Below, piece after piece: positions 48,612 to 58,772 of a DNA stretch of 64,000 nt. This DNA comes from Hetaerina americana. Its lineage: Eukaryota > Arthropoda > Insecta > Odonata > Calopterygidae. Every line of letters begins with the position of its first letter. Positions within the stretch are counted from its first letter, which is position 1. Below the pieces are notes generated by a model. That model saw only the letters and a list, made by a program, of their open reading frames with translations. It was not told the origin of the DNA and made no database searches. A program made the position numbers and the translations under genes. The stretch covers positions 7,039,803 to 7,103,802 of the forward strand of contig JAKTNV010000024.1 in NCBI GenBank assembly GCA_022747635.1, written 5' to 3'.

Positions 48612-48923
48612 AAGGGCGTGTGGCGGGGGGTGTTAGGACACCCGTAATTAAGAAAGAAAAAAACCGCATGCAAAAGCCACAAATTTATACCATCCACAAA
48701 CAAATCATGGTATACATTCATGCAAGAACACTTAAACCCCACTCACATGCAAACATTCAAACTAACAACTAACATACACATGCACCTACAAATATGCCTA
48801 ATATTTTTGTAATGTTTAATTTTGTTTCGATTTGTAAATTCAATGTTTTTAATATTTCAAAAGTGACTTCGGTCTATTACTATTATGATTTCTGATTATT
48901 CGGGGAAAGAATTAGCATTTGTA
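48612..48923 (-). mobile_element. LINE A 3' end, minus-strand arm of an inverted pair
   Basis: The reverse complement of about 52500-52812: the last 15-20 codons (YKY/SFFP region, with a gap) and the 3' UTR up to CCCGCCACACGCCC. It lacks the final hairpin half and tail, and joins the plus-strand copy at 48611/48612. The two together form an inverted repeat of roughly 200 bp per arm. Confidence 0.9.
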
Positions 48924-48943
48924 CACCGCCCTTGTTTGTTTGC

Positions 48944-48998
48944 TGCCCTTGCGGCGGCTTGCCGGGTATTGTGTAGATGTACATCCTCATGTAGATGT
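48944..48998 (+). repeat. LINE 3' end, short orphan copy
   Basis: GCCCTTGCGGCGGCTTGCCG, then GGTATTGTGTAGATGTACATC with a second GTAGATGTA just after. Only the terminal 55 bp is present. Confidence 0.85.
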
Positions 48999-49681
48999 AT
49001 GACGTGGATTTAAATAAGGATGAAGCGTCAGCACCGCCATGTAACTTCTGGTGGTTTGGCTCCGGGAAAACCCCTGACGAAAGGTCGGTAGTCCAAGGGC
49101 ACATGAGGGGCGCCATTAAGTAATGCTAAAGAAAACTAAGAGAACATTACATTTGGGACAGGCGAGAGGCTTACTCAGAAAAGCATACATGCGTCTTTTG
49201 AAATCGGTGACAACCACATCCACATCCTCTCTTCTATCTCCCAACCTAACTTTCACCTTCTTTATTTTCCACAAATAGTTCCATCGTCCCGAGATAAAAC
49301 ACCCCCAGAGCCCTGATAGGAAAGCTTCCCATTAACCCTCTTCGAAACTCGTGCCCTCATCAAGGCTCGTACACACGTTATCTTTTCTTACCCTTAAGCT
49401 TTCCCTCGCCTCATCCCCCTGACCCTTAACGACTTACCATCCCAATTGACCATCTTACCTTTCGCCCGAGTGACCATTTATCGTCCTTGTTTCCCCCACC
49501 TACCAGCCGTTCAAAACCTCCCAAAACACAATTTTTTTGCGATCCGCTATAAATTGTTTCACATCAAAGATACTTATTCGTACGAAACCAACTTTTTATT
49601 AACAAGAAACATTTATTAAGATGTTCCGCTGCCTGAGGGTGGTTTTCACGAGAGAAACACGATGTATAGCAATGAAATACG
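48999..49681. other. Upstream region of the intact LINE, possible 5' UTR
   Basis: The 49.2-49.55 kb part is strongly pyrimidine-rich on the plus strand and then becomes AT-rich. No LINE ORF1 and no other gene is readable. No 5' boundary or target-site duplication could be fixed, so how much belongs to the LINE is unknown. Confidence 0.4.
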
Positions 49682-52555
49682 ATGATTGATAGCAATGCAA
49701 GTGAATGTAATTCTTTTGTCTCTGTTCACCACGAATCGTCTCAAAACAGTTTTGTTAGCGTACATAAAACCGAAAAACAAGAAGTTATTAGCCATATTAA
49801 AATTATAACATTAAATTGCCGTAGCATTAGAAACAAAATATCGGATATTGAACATATTTTTGTCAGTACAAACGCAGACATAGTAGTTGGAACAGAAAGT
49901 TGGCTCACGGGAGATATAGCAAACAATGAGGTTTTTCCAAACGGCTTCACAATTTACAGAAGGGACAGACCAAATAGGTTGGGTGGGGGAGTATTCATTG
50001 CAGTAAAGTCACATCTTAGTAGCCAACGATATGAATGCGACGTAGATGACATAGAAAGCGTTTGGTGCAACATTAAGGACTACAACGGCAGAAGCCTATA
50101 CGTGTGTTCATTTTATAGACCCCCAGTTTCTAACACAGATGTCCTACACAAGCTCGACGAACAAATATCCACTATCAGCAGCAGACAAAGCAACAGTATT
50201 ACTATAATCGCTGGTGACACAAATCTACCGTCAATTGACTGGGAAAACTACTGCGTGGGAAAATCTGCCAAAAACAGAGATTCATGCCAAGAACTCCTTC
50301 ATATATTCACAAAACACTCCTTAGAACAAATAGTTAAATCACCAACAAGGGGCCAAAGCATACTAGACATCTTTGCGACTTCTATGCCCGAAATCATTAC
50401 TAACATTGAAATAATAGACGGAATCAGTGACCATAAGGCTATTCTTGTGGAGTTAAAAACTAAGTTCGTCAAAATAAACAAAGAAAAGCGTAAAATATAC
50501 CTATACAACAAGGCAAATTTTAACGGACTAAGAGAATATTTAAACATAAAATTACCGGAATACAAGACAAAAACACTGACAACAAATACAGAGAACACTT
50601 GGAATTATTTCTTAAATATTTTACGCGAAGGAATAAAGACGTACATCCCGTCCAAACTCAAATGCGACAGTAAGGAACCTAGATGGTACAACGGGGAAGT
50701 CAGATCGGCATTAAGAAGGCAAAGAAAGCTACAGTCAAATTTCAAAAAGAGTTTAAAAAGTGACGATATAAGTTTTGTGAATACAACCAAACAGCTACTA
50801 AAAGAATGTCGTAGTAAGACGAAAAGTATTATGCGCACAGCACTACACTCTTTTAAATCTAAAATGCTAAGCGAATATCTTGAGGAAAATCCAAAGTCAT
50901 TCTGGTCCTATGTTGGGGAAATACAGGGTAAACGTCCCACTGTTCACTCTTTGAAGACGGAAAATGGAGAAATCATTACAGATAGCGTGAAAAAGGCAAA
51001 TATTTTAAACCATTTTTTCCAGAGCGTCTACAACAAAAACACAAACGCACCAAACGATCCTCCACACCCACCCGGGGAACACATGAGCGATCTTACACTG
51101 ACCAAGCAGGGAATAGTACATCTGCTCCGTAGTATCAAAGCACACAAGGCACCTGGTCCGGAAGAAATACCTGCTAGAATATTAAAGGAATTAGCTGACG
51201 ACATTGCCCCATTTTTACATATTGTTTTTCTAAAATCGATAGAAGAAGGCTCAGTGCCTCGCGACTGGAAGCTAGCCCATATAACTCCCATCTATAAAGG
51301 CGGCGATAGGGATAAACCAACCAATTACCGACCCATTTCTTTAACATCGATCTCTTGTAAAATATTGGAACACGTTATTGTCACTAACATTATGAAATTT
51401 CTTGATAGTAGGAAAATACTAATCCACAACCAGCACGGATTTAGGAAAAGCAGATCTTGCGAAACACAACTTGGTCTCTTCATTCACGATATACTTAGAT
51501 CGGGAGAAAACAACACCCAAGTCGATGCAGTATTCCTGGATTTCAAAAAAGCCTTCGACAAAGTCCCACACAGTAAATTGTTACACAAACTTAAATACTA
51601 TGGGATCAATAAGAAAATAATTAATTGGATTAGGGACTTCTTGTCAAACCGCAAACAAATAGTAGTCATAGATGGGTTGTGCTCAACGGAGAGAGATGTA
51701 ACTTCGGGCGTCCCCCAGGGAAGTGTAATAGGGCCTCTTCTGTTCTTAATATACATAAATGACTTAAGCACACACGTTAGTAGCAATCTAAGGTTATTTG
51801 CTGACGACACGGTGATATACAGGGAAATAAGGAGCCAACTAGATCGCGAGCTACTCTCTAGAGACTTAGACAATATCTCGGGATGGTGCAATAAATGGGG
51901 ATTAACACTTAATATAGATAAATGTGCAGTTTTGAAATTTTGCAATAAAGGAAGCGAGGAACAGGATATAAACTACAAAATAGAGGGTTCAGTATTGACT
52001 ACGGCAAATCAAGTTAAATATTTGGGGGTTGTTCTAACACCACGCCTTTCATGGGGAGCACATATCAGGACAATATGCGGATCAGCTTTAAAGAAACTTG
52101 GCTTCATAAAACGGGTGGTGGGGAAATGTAATGAAAAAGTTAAAGAGAGGTGTTATTTTGCTCTAGTTAGACCTCATTTGGAATATGCCGCAAGTATTTG
52201 GGATCCGTGGGAGAATATTTGGCAAAAAGAATTAGATAAAGTCCAGAGAAAATCCGCTAGATTCGTTAAAAATTGTTATGATAAAAAAACAAGTGTGACA
52301 GGTCTCTTAGGGGATTTAGGCTGGGAACCACTTGAAGTGCGGAGAGAACAAGCGAGGCTTAGACTTTTAGAAAGGTTCAGAACAAACGAGTTTAAATATG
52401 ACACTGAAGGAATTATAATGGCCCCACACTACTTAGGTAGATCAGACCACAAAGATAAACTAAGGGAGATAGATTCCAAGACAGATAGGTACAAATACTC
52501 ATTCTTTCCCCGAACAATCAGTAATCATAATAGCAAGAAACCGAAGTCACTTTAG
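49682..52555 (+). CDS. LINE ORF2: endonuclease and reverse transcriptase, intact
   Basis: This enzyme nicks target DNA and copies the LINE RNA into the nick (target-primed reverse transcription). Residues about 38-255 form an apurinic-type endonuclease: LNCRSIRN with Asn45, GTESWL with Glu72, AGDTNLPSIDW with Asp179 and Asn181, and GISDH with His251. The linker (256-480) includes WYNGEVRSALRRQRKL. The RT (about 480-830) shows HKAPGPEEIPARIL, NYRPISL, LDFKKAFDKVPH with Asp620, GVPQGSVIGPLLF and the catalytic LFADD (708-709 at 51803-51808). The C-terminal tail (830-957) has ALVRPHLEYAASIWDPW and MAPHYLGRSDHKDK. It has no stop or frameshift in 957 codons, and all catalytic residues are present. 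The ATG at 49682 follows an in-frame stop closely. The sense strand is A-rich, as usual for LINEs. It is probably still competent. Confidence 0.96.
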   Translation: MIDSNASECNSFVSVHHESSQNSFVSVHKTEKQEVISHIKIITLNCRSIRNKISDIEHIFVSTNADIVVGTESWLTGDIANNEVFPNGFTIYRRDRPNRLGGGVFIAVKSHLSSQRYECDVDDIESVWCNIKDYNGRSLYVCSFYRPPVSNTDVLHKLDEQISTISSRQSNSITIIAGDTNLPSIDWENYCVGKSAKNRDSCQELLHIFTKHSLEQIVKSPTRGQSILDIFATSMPEIITNIEIIDGISDHKAILVELKTKFVKINKEKRKIYLYNKANFNGLREYLNIKLPEYKTKTLTTNTENTWNYFLNILREGIKTYIPSKLKCDSKEPRWYNGEVRSALRRQRKLQSNFKKSLKSDDISFVNTTKQLLKECRSKTKSIMRTALHSFKSKMLSEYLEENPKSFWSYVGEIQGKRPTVHSLKTENGEIITDSVKKANILNHFFQSVYNKNTNAPNDPPHPPGEHMSDLTLTKQGIVHLLRSIKAHKAPGPEEIPARILKELADDIAPFLHIVFLKSIEEGSVPRDWKLAHITPIYKGGDRDKPTNYRPISLTSISCKILEHVIVTNIMKFLDSRKILIHNQHGFRKSRSCETQLGLFIHDILRSGENNTQVDAVFLDFKKAFDKVPHSKLLHKLKYYGINKKIINWIRDFLSNRKQIVVIDGLCSTERDVTSGVPQGSVIGPLLFLIYINDLSTHVSSNLRLFADDTVIYREIRSQLDRELLSRDLDNISGWCNKWGLTLNIDKCAVLKFCNKGSEEQDINYKIEGSVLTTANQVKYLGVVLTPRLSWGAHIRTICGSALKKLGFIKRVVGKCNEKVKERCYFALVRPHLEYAASIWDPWENIWQKELDKVQRKSARFVKNCYDKKTSVTGLLGDLGWEPLEVRREQARLRLLERFRTNEFKYDTEGIIMAPHYLGRSDHKDKLREIDSKTDRYKYSFFPRTISNHNSKKPKSL

Positions 52556-52858
52556 AAATATTAAAAACTTTGAATTTACAAGTCGGAACAAAATTAAACA
52601 CTATAGAGATGTTAGGTATACTTTCAGGTGCATGTGTATGTTAGTTGGTAGTTTGAGTGTTTGCATGTGTGTGGGGTGTAAGTGTTCATGCATGAATGTA
52701 TGCCATGTTTTTTTTTTATATATGATTTTGTTGTTATTGCATGCGATTTTTTTTTTTTTAATTTTTCTTTTCTAAATTATGGGTGGTGTCCTAGCACCCC
52801 CCGCCACACGCCCTTGCGGCGGCTTGCGGGGTATTGAGTAGATGTAGATGTAGATGTA
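49682..52858 (+). mobile_element. Nearly complete LINE (CR1/Jockey-like), subfamily A
   Basis: It contains an intact ORF (49682-52555), a 300-bp 3' UTR with a GTGCATGTGTATG block, a T-rich tract and the terminal hairpin region (CCGCCACACGCCCTTGCGGC, then GGCTTGCGGGG). It ends in a (GATGTA)n tail at 52841-52858. A microsatellite tail rather than poly(A) fits the CR1/L2/Rex side of this superfamily better than Jockey proper. An ORF1 is not evident upstream, so the 5' part may be truncated. It is nearly identical to the copy at 58968-59715. Confidence 0.9.
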
Positions 52859-52910
52859 CAAGCCTTCCTCCACGAGAAATAAGAAAGGACGCGAGGAGAG
52901 ATATAACTAC

Positions 52911-52965
52911 CACATCCGCATAATACCCTGCAAGCCAACGGGAAGGTGTGTGGCAGGAGGAAGCT
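52911..52965 (-). repeat. LINE 3' end, orphan, minus strand
   Basis: CACATCCGCATAATACCCTG, then CAAGCCAACGGGAAGGTGTGTGGC, AGGAGG. A diverged terminal block 50 bp downstream of, and opposite to, the tail of the intact LINE. Confidence 0.65.
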
Positions 52966-53214
52966 ATTCTTCCATGCATTTCATGATCGCAGAAAAATAA
53001 CTTACCGCCAAAAATGGGTAAAGAATTTCAATGTAATCCGAAATTCCGATAATGAGAACATATGTAACAAGAGTTGGCTTCTACCATCTCCTATGACAAA
53101 TTACTCAACCTTTGCATAATAGTAGGTTCCAAAAATGTTGTGGTTTAAGATTGAAGAGAATGTTTTTTACGGAAAACCTGCCATGCAAGCAACACAACTA
53201 AATTGCATAACAGA

Positions 53215-53286
53215 GGAAGCGTGGCCGAGGGGTCTCAGGCGCTGGTAAATTCTCTGAAAGCGTGTGTTCGAATCCCACCGTCGGCA
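53215..53286 (+). tRNA. tRNA-Leu-like pseudogene
   Basis: GCGTGGCCGAGGGGTCTCAG, then GCGCTGG, matches the D arm of the intact tRNA-Leu at 55484-55565. TTCGAATCCCACCG matches its T arm. The anticodon stem cannot close (CTGGTAAATTCTCTGAAAGC) and the variable arm is lost. The acceptor pairs in only about three of seven positions. It is a decayed copy, or the head of a tRNA-Leu-derived SINE. Confidence 0.7.
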
Positions 53287-53674
53287 TTATTATTTCCATT
53301 TTCTGCATTTTATCTATTTATATGACATATTTTTAATCGATTTTGTAGAAATCTCTAACTTAGAAAAAATAGTTAATAGACAGGGAAAGGAAATGCGCCC
53401 CAAACCCTTGTAGTATATATTTCACACGCCGCCTGGTTTAATACTGAGTGAACTCTACCATGACCTAGCAACCGACCTTCATGCTGATTACTGTGTTTAT
53501 GGTACTGCTAAGACAGGAGTACCATTGCTAATAATACTATGTAATTACTTTCCATTTATTTCAATGTGTGATTTTGCACATCGTTTTCCTTATAGTAGCT
53601 CATTCTGCATGCGTACGGAAGTATTTTGCACTTGCATACCACATTACAAGTAAGCTTTTGTAGATATTCGACAT

Positions 53675-53740
53675 ATCCACATCAACATACATACCCCGAA
53701 ATTCACCAAACAATTATGTGGCAGGGGATACAAGCACCAG
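53675..53740 (-). repeat. Decayed LINE 3' end, minus strand
   Basis: CATATCCACATCAACATACA, then TACCCCGAAATTCACC and TGTGGCAGGGGATACAAGCACC, keeps the spacing of the LINE terminal block (tail, CCCCG, GTGGCGGGG). Confidence 0.45.
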
Positions 53741-53820
53741 GTGGGAAGGCTGAGTGATAAGGGAGGATGTGGGAGAGGAAGGGAAAATAGAAAAATATTT
53801 GTGAAATAACTATGAAATAG

Positions 53821-54021
53821 TGGCTGCGTAGATTTTCGCGGCGGTGGCTTGAAGAATTCTGCATGTCCGGGTTTTCACCGCGTTGTTGTTTGAAGCCGAC
53901 AACAGTTTCGCCGAAGTTTCATCCGGCGTCTTCGACCTGAAGACGCCGGATGAAACTTCGGCGAAACTGTTGTCGGCTTCAAACAACAACGCGGTGAAAA
54001 CCCGGACATGCAGAATTCTTC
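53821..54021. mobile_element. 201-bp insertion with a perfect 83-bp palindrome and 13-bp TSD
   Basis: Arms 53851-53933 and 53939-54021 are exact inverted copies (83 of 83) around the spacer GACCT. A 30-bp single-copy lead (53821-53850) extends the left arm. AACTATGAAATAG is repeated directly on both sides (53808-53820 and 54022-54034), so the whole 201 bp went in as a unit. The right arm contains GGATGAAACTTCGGCGAAAC, a decayed look-alike of the hammerhead core. This fits an inverted pair of Penelope-like ends, which is an inference. A palindrome this perfect implies a recent insertion or ongoing correction between arms. Confidence 0.85.
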
Positions 54022-54100
54022 AACTATGAAATAGCTTTCAAATTTGCATACATGGTGGAGGAAGACCAAATTCAAAACAAGGTTTAATTCACCTACAAAC

Positions 54101-54497
54101 TACATCTACATCTACATAATACCCCGCAAGCCGCCGCAAGGGCGTGTGGCGGGGGGTGTTGGGTCACCAACCGTAAAAAGGAAAAATACCACATACAAAA
54201 AAAACAACACGGCAAATTACACCCAAAGCAGCGCACACACTCATGCAAAAATCTCTTCATCCAATACTCATGCAAACACATATACCGCAAAACAACTAAA
54301 AATGTTGCAGCACGAAAGCCATCCTACAACACGGAAGCCAGGACACAACAAGCAAGAAATTGAAACATCACTACAACATGAAAATGCACCACGAAACACT
54401 CTACCCCCAAAGAGTCTGTAAAAGGCAGGGAATGCGACCCAACGTTGCAGGTAGCAGGAATTAGCCCCCGCGGAGAGGGACGAGGGATTGAAAGGAT
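54101..54497 (-). mobile_element. Family B repeat (LINE 3' region or SINE), copy 1
   Basis: On the minus strand it starts CCTTTCAATCCCTCG and runs through TGCAACGTTGGGTCGCATTC and TTGTTGTGTCCTGGCTTCCG, then GCATGAGTGTGTGCGCTGC. It ends in the common terminal block and a (GATGTA)n tail. It matches 63262-63660 over its whole length. Only the last 80-100 bp is shared with LINE A. Confidence 0.88.
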
Positions 54498-54624
54498 TGA
54501 ACTAGTTATTTGTGATGTGAAAAAAGGGAATAAAATTAAGTAAAATGAACATTATTTCCATCTTTTGAATTATTTATCATTTCTGTTGGTAAAATTTTAC
54601 CTAAACTTAATTATGATGTTGCAT

Positions 54625-54694
54625 GTTTGGGGAGAGTCATCACCCCGTCATACACCTCAGGAACGGCTTACAGGGTACCATGCCAACGTAGATG
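54625..54694 (+). repeat. LINE C-like 3' end, orphan copy
   Basis: GAGTCATCACCCCGTCATAC, then ACCTCAGGAACGGCTTACAG and GGTACCATGCC, followed by GTAGATGG. The CTTACAGGGTACC ending is that of the C subfamily (25665-25728, 26100-26152). Confidence 0.6.
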
Positions 54695-54839
54695 GACCCC
54701 ACGACCCTCCGGAAGAGCGTGTGATTGTAAATGATGTTAATATCTTGTAAACGTGATTCATAATTTAAAAGGTTCTCCAACTCCAAATGTTTGAGTGCTG
54801 AAATTAGGCTTTGTCATGATCCTGAATAGATGGAAATCT

Positions 54840-55097
54840 ATGGCATTGAACTACTGCCACAACAGGATACCAGAGTTTTCCAGTGACACCGGTAGAATCA
54901 CTATGTCCCCAAATCATATTAGTGGATTCAACCATCGGGATAAAACGAGAAAGATCAACATTGTCACTTGCAGATTCAGATGCACCTTCCCCTGTACGGT
55001 ACAAGATCGTAACAAAATAGGGTCCCAGCATCCGAATATGTTTATATACGCCCTTGCGGCGGCTTGCGGGGTATTAAGTAGATGTAGATGTAGATAT
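54840..55097 (+). pseudogene. LINE RT C-terminus and short 3' end, diverged
   Basis: FSSDTGRITMSPNHISGFNH, then RDKTRKINIVTCRFRCTF and VQDRNK, aligns with FKYDTEGIIMAPHYLGRSDHKDKLREIDSKTDRYKYSFFPRTI in parts (residues about 904-945). It then joins, at about 55047, a nearly perfect 50-bp A-type terminus (CGCCCTTGCGGCGGCTTGCG, TAGATGTAGATGTAG). The contrast in age across the joint means the terminus is a separate, younger insertion or has been converted. Confidence 0.7.
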
Positions 55098-55232
55098 ATT
55101 TGAAAATCAAAATTTGACGATTTAGTCAAACGCACCAATTATTGATTGATGTATATAGCCATTATTATGTGTATGCGTATTTGTTTATATGAGCAAATAC
55201 ATATTCATGTTTACATAGTAACATAATCGTGA

Positions 55233-55305
55233 ATGAATGGCGGGTACCTAACCTCCCCGACCATACGCCTTTGCGACGGCTTGCAGGGTTATGCAAATGT
55301 ACACA
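55233..55305 (+). repeat. LINE 3' end, diverged orphan copy
   Basis: ATGGCGGGTACCTAACCTCC, then CCGACCATACGCCTTTGCGA, CGGCTTGCAGGGTTATGCAAATG. Intermediate between the A and C endings. Confidence 0.7.
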
Positions 55306-55483
55306 TACACACGGATACATAATACACAAATACATTTAGATGGCAGTGTAGCTGTAAAATGCCTTTTAACGTGATATCTTCTGTCTTAGGGTAAGATTGA
55401 GTTTCTCTTACCATATTATTAATGTATTTAAAATTTTCAAGATCATAAAAATGAAATTAAATCGCAGAAGGGCGAAAAATAAA

Positions 55484-55565
55484 TGGCAGCGGTGGGATTC
55501 GAACCCACGCCTCCGAAGAGACTGGTGCCTTAAACCAGCGCCTTAGACCGCTCGGCCACGCTACC
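55484..55565 (-). tRNA. tRNA-Leu (AAG)
   Basis: On the minus strand, 82 nt. Acceptor GGTAGCG pairs with CGCTGCC (one G-U). The D arm is TGGCCGAGCGGTCTAAGGC. Anticodon stem CTGGT/ACCAG encloses TTAAGGC (anticodon AAG, reads CUU, CUC after A34-to-inosine editing). A type II variable arm TCTCTTCGGAGG follows, and T stem GTGGG/CCCAC encloses TTCGAAT, with discriminator A. A and B boxes are intact and TTTATTTTT follows as Pol III terminator. It has no intron. The sequence is the standard animal tRNA-Leu(AAG). Confidence 0.97.
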
Positions 55566-58500
55566 TGATGGAATGTGATTGTCTGCATTGTAAAAATTAA
55601 CATTAGAGTACTGTTATAATAATATGTTAATAGTGGCATTAATTTTATCATATGCGCTTGAGCGTTGATGTCTCATTGTTTTTCATTTTTAATCGCTAGC
55701 TGATGTAGAAAAAAATAGTATTTTAAAAATGAATCTTAAGTCTATTTATCTTGCTTGGAAACGGCGTTACACGAATGTTCCGATTGATTGAGGGGCAAAA
55801 ACATATTCCTCAGCGTAATCATTAATTATATCTGTCCTGTTGAACTCATTTTAACCCAACGGTCGAGGGTTCGAATCCCACATCCACTATGGAGGAGTTC
55901 CTGCTAAATATATTTACATTTCCGCATGATTTAAACTATCCGAGTACCTTAAAAAGCAGGTCATAACATCTTCGCTTTTCGATGGAATTGTACATGTAAC
56001 TATTTACGTACTACACACTGAAATAGATCAGAAATAAAAATAAAGAATTCCTTTCACTATGGAAGAGTGGCAAGTGGATACCATGGCAAATACTGGATAT
56101 ACCATCGGTCTCTTCAGTACTAATTCTCTACCAAAATTATTTTGGATATTTTGACCACCAGACTAATCTAAGAAACAACCATGGTGTATAATTGGGGCTA
56201 AAAATACACTGTGCGCTCGCAGGTACGGTATAAAAAATGCATTCATTAATAATAAAATATTTTATTTCCAATATGCACCTGACTAGCCCCAAAAAGGTTA
56301 TGTATCAAAGTCTAATTGCATTATTACACGAAAGGAAGAACGAATTGTGTCTTAAGGAAAGAGTAGGAAGGAAAATAGAAAAGGAAAAAAAATTCGACTA
56401 TCGTTTTCTTTTTCCTATTTTGTGGTCTTTAAAGCGAAAAAGCGCTTCAAACACTGGGGGCTGCCCACGAATTGGTAAAACTCCTAACATTTGAAGTTAT
56501 CAAAGTACTGACAGTTCCTCTACAGAGGAATAAATTCTACGTGGCTATGAATCTTCTATCATCACGATCCACACTAATTTAATGGCCCGAATAAAACGGC
56601 CAAACTAAGTCATTATCGTTGGCAAACGTTTAAAAAGTCACCTCATTGATTTCTCTTATTCATAATTTTAAATATAGTAAAAATCCTTAATTCACTAGTC
56701 TACTAGCAGCGGCTTTAATTGGTTTCCCCATACCAACCAGAACTACAGTCTTCAATCACAAGGTAGTTTCCGTATTGAGGATGAGCTAGGATCTGATACG
56801 AAGTCCTTTTTAATTGGATTGGGAAAATTATAACTTAAAGGAAGCGACAGAAGTTCCTTCTCCTGTCCTACCTGTGGCTCCCATGAAATCACTGATATTG
56901 AATTGCTGAGTTTACAGCTTGGGGAAGTTCAGGGACATTATTGTGTTTTGAATCAGATCACTTCGGTCCGAACCCAAAAATCTCTGCTTGCTGGACTATC
57001 CCGCCCATCATTCCACCTTGGCCCTCACCCACTGGGCACTACACTAAGCATAAATGAAAGACGTTTCATGACCCGTACGATTTTCTCTGGCAATCTCATC
57101 CTTTAAAGCTATCAAGAAAAGAAACTTTTGATTTCAACGCCAGGAATACCAAATGAAAATCAACAATTACACGCCGATTCATAACCTTATGCATTGCGGA
57201 TTCTCTAAGAGAGCTTGGCATCCCCCGCGGGGGCGCTGTTCAAACGCTAAGAGAAGCACCGTGTTCAACAAGTATCATGCCATATTGCGATAAATCAGCA
57301 AGGAAATATGTTATTATGCTGCGTGAACCAGGCTCCCCCGACGTTCCATTTTCTTTTTAACGCCTTCCGTCATCAACAACCCACCCACCTCATGTTCCCT
57401 TAGTTTCTCTCTCCGAGGCGAGGGAAAATTGATTTGCTTGGTCTGAGGACTATGGGGAGAGGGAGTGTGTGTGCAGGAGAATTGCTTTGGGGGAGGGGGG
57501 GATGAAAGAAGGAATACCCAAGGGGACTTTTTTAGGAGGCGGATGGATGAGAGTAGGAACTTTCTACTTTGACCTCGGGGGAGGAGGAGGGGGGTACATC
57601 ACTAGCGCGCGGACTGCTCATGGGAATTAAGATTGAATGCGCCTCCCCTCACACCCGTGCCTGCACCGGCATATCTCTTCCATGCCACCTGCCTTAGCCC
57701 ACCGCTCCACAGCCCTCGGAAAATATCTCTCTTTCGCCCCATCTTCTTCCCCCACCTGAGACCCCATCCGGTTTTCGGGCTTCATTAAAACTATTCCGAA
57801 TAATAGTGCAGACAAAAAGGTTCAATCGTAGACGAAAGCTCTCGTGCAAATCAAAAACAGGCATCTTTCGTGATGGTGTCCAAAACGAGCCTTGGAGGTA
57901 GAGATCACGATTTGAGAGATGAACACGAGAACAGACAGGTTTAAAATGTCATTTTACTGGCGAGCGATCAACTACAAGAGTAAAAAAAGAGAGCAATAAG
58001 GGACAATAAAGAAACGATAATGGATAATTGTTACCATTGTCGCCCGAGATGTAATGTTTTTAAAGTACGTAGCCTAATTTGTCGCTTTAATTTAAATGAT
58101 TGTAGTTTAAATATCAGCCGGTCACCTAACATGTTCTTGCATAGAGTATTGATTAAAAATATAATACTGTACTGCATGCGAAGCAGTTTGTGGAGTATTT
58201 CGATTTGTAAAATTTCTCAGGCCCAAACGTTTAAATAATTTTAAAAGTAGATATTTGTTCCCAGTTTCCATCATTTGTAATGTCAATTCAGATGATTTAT
58301 ACTAATCATTCGTAATTTGTTGCCATATAAAAATTTGTTTCATGCTTTTCGTTATTTGCAAGAATACTTCAGCTCGTACCCGCTGTAGTCGGAAATAGCG
58401 TGAGATCCGAACGTGAACATAAATCGGTTCATTTCTCAGCCTCATTCGATTTTATTTCCCTTATTTCAACGACTGGTATGACCTACCGATATAGGGTGGG

Positions 58501-58710
58501 GCACAACTGATTGCAAGGGTGACTCTGGATTGACGCAGATAGGCAAGATATAGTAGAGGCGACTCAGGACTCCGCATAGGCGCTTTGCAATGGGTCGAGT
58601 TTTCTTGAGTTTATTTTCTGCTGGGATAGCAATCGATGTGACTGCTCGTGGTCCGGTAAAATTTTACATGGTAACAAATGGTATTAAAATAATTGGGGTG
58701 CTAATTTTTT
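55566..58710. other. No recognisable gene; tRNA 3'-half relic and GC-rich patch
   Basis: At 55860-55895 the sequence GGTCGAGGGTTCGAATCCCA is a T-arm/B-box-like relic without the rest of a tRNA. From 57.2 to 57.8 kb the sequence is GC-rich with G-runs. No exon or transposon signature was recognised. Confidence 0.45.
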
Positions 58711-58772
58711 ACATCTACACAACACTCCGTAAGCCGTCGCAAGGACATGTGGCAGGGGGGGTAGGTCACCAG
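58711..58772 (-). repeat. LINE 3' end, orphan, minus strand
   Basis: ACATCTACACAACACTCCGT, then AAGCCGTCGCAAGGACATGTGG, CAGGGGGGGTAGGTCACCAGC. Terminal block with a few substitutions. Confidence 0.8.

Noticed and set aside
54044..54421. Open reading frame antisense to family B, also open in the second copy (63253-63678), with shared HESHPTTRKPGHNKQE
   Set aside because: The antisense strand of this repeat is A/C-rich and so poor in stop codons, and the shared residues follow from the shared DNA. No domain or start context supports translation.
55860..55895. tRNA gene suggested by GGTTCGAATCCC
   Set aside because: Only a T arm is present. No acceptor, D or anticodon arm can be drawn.
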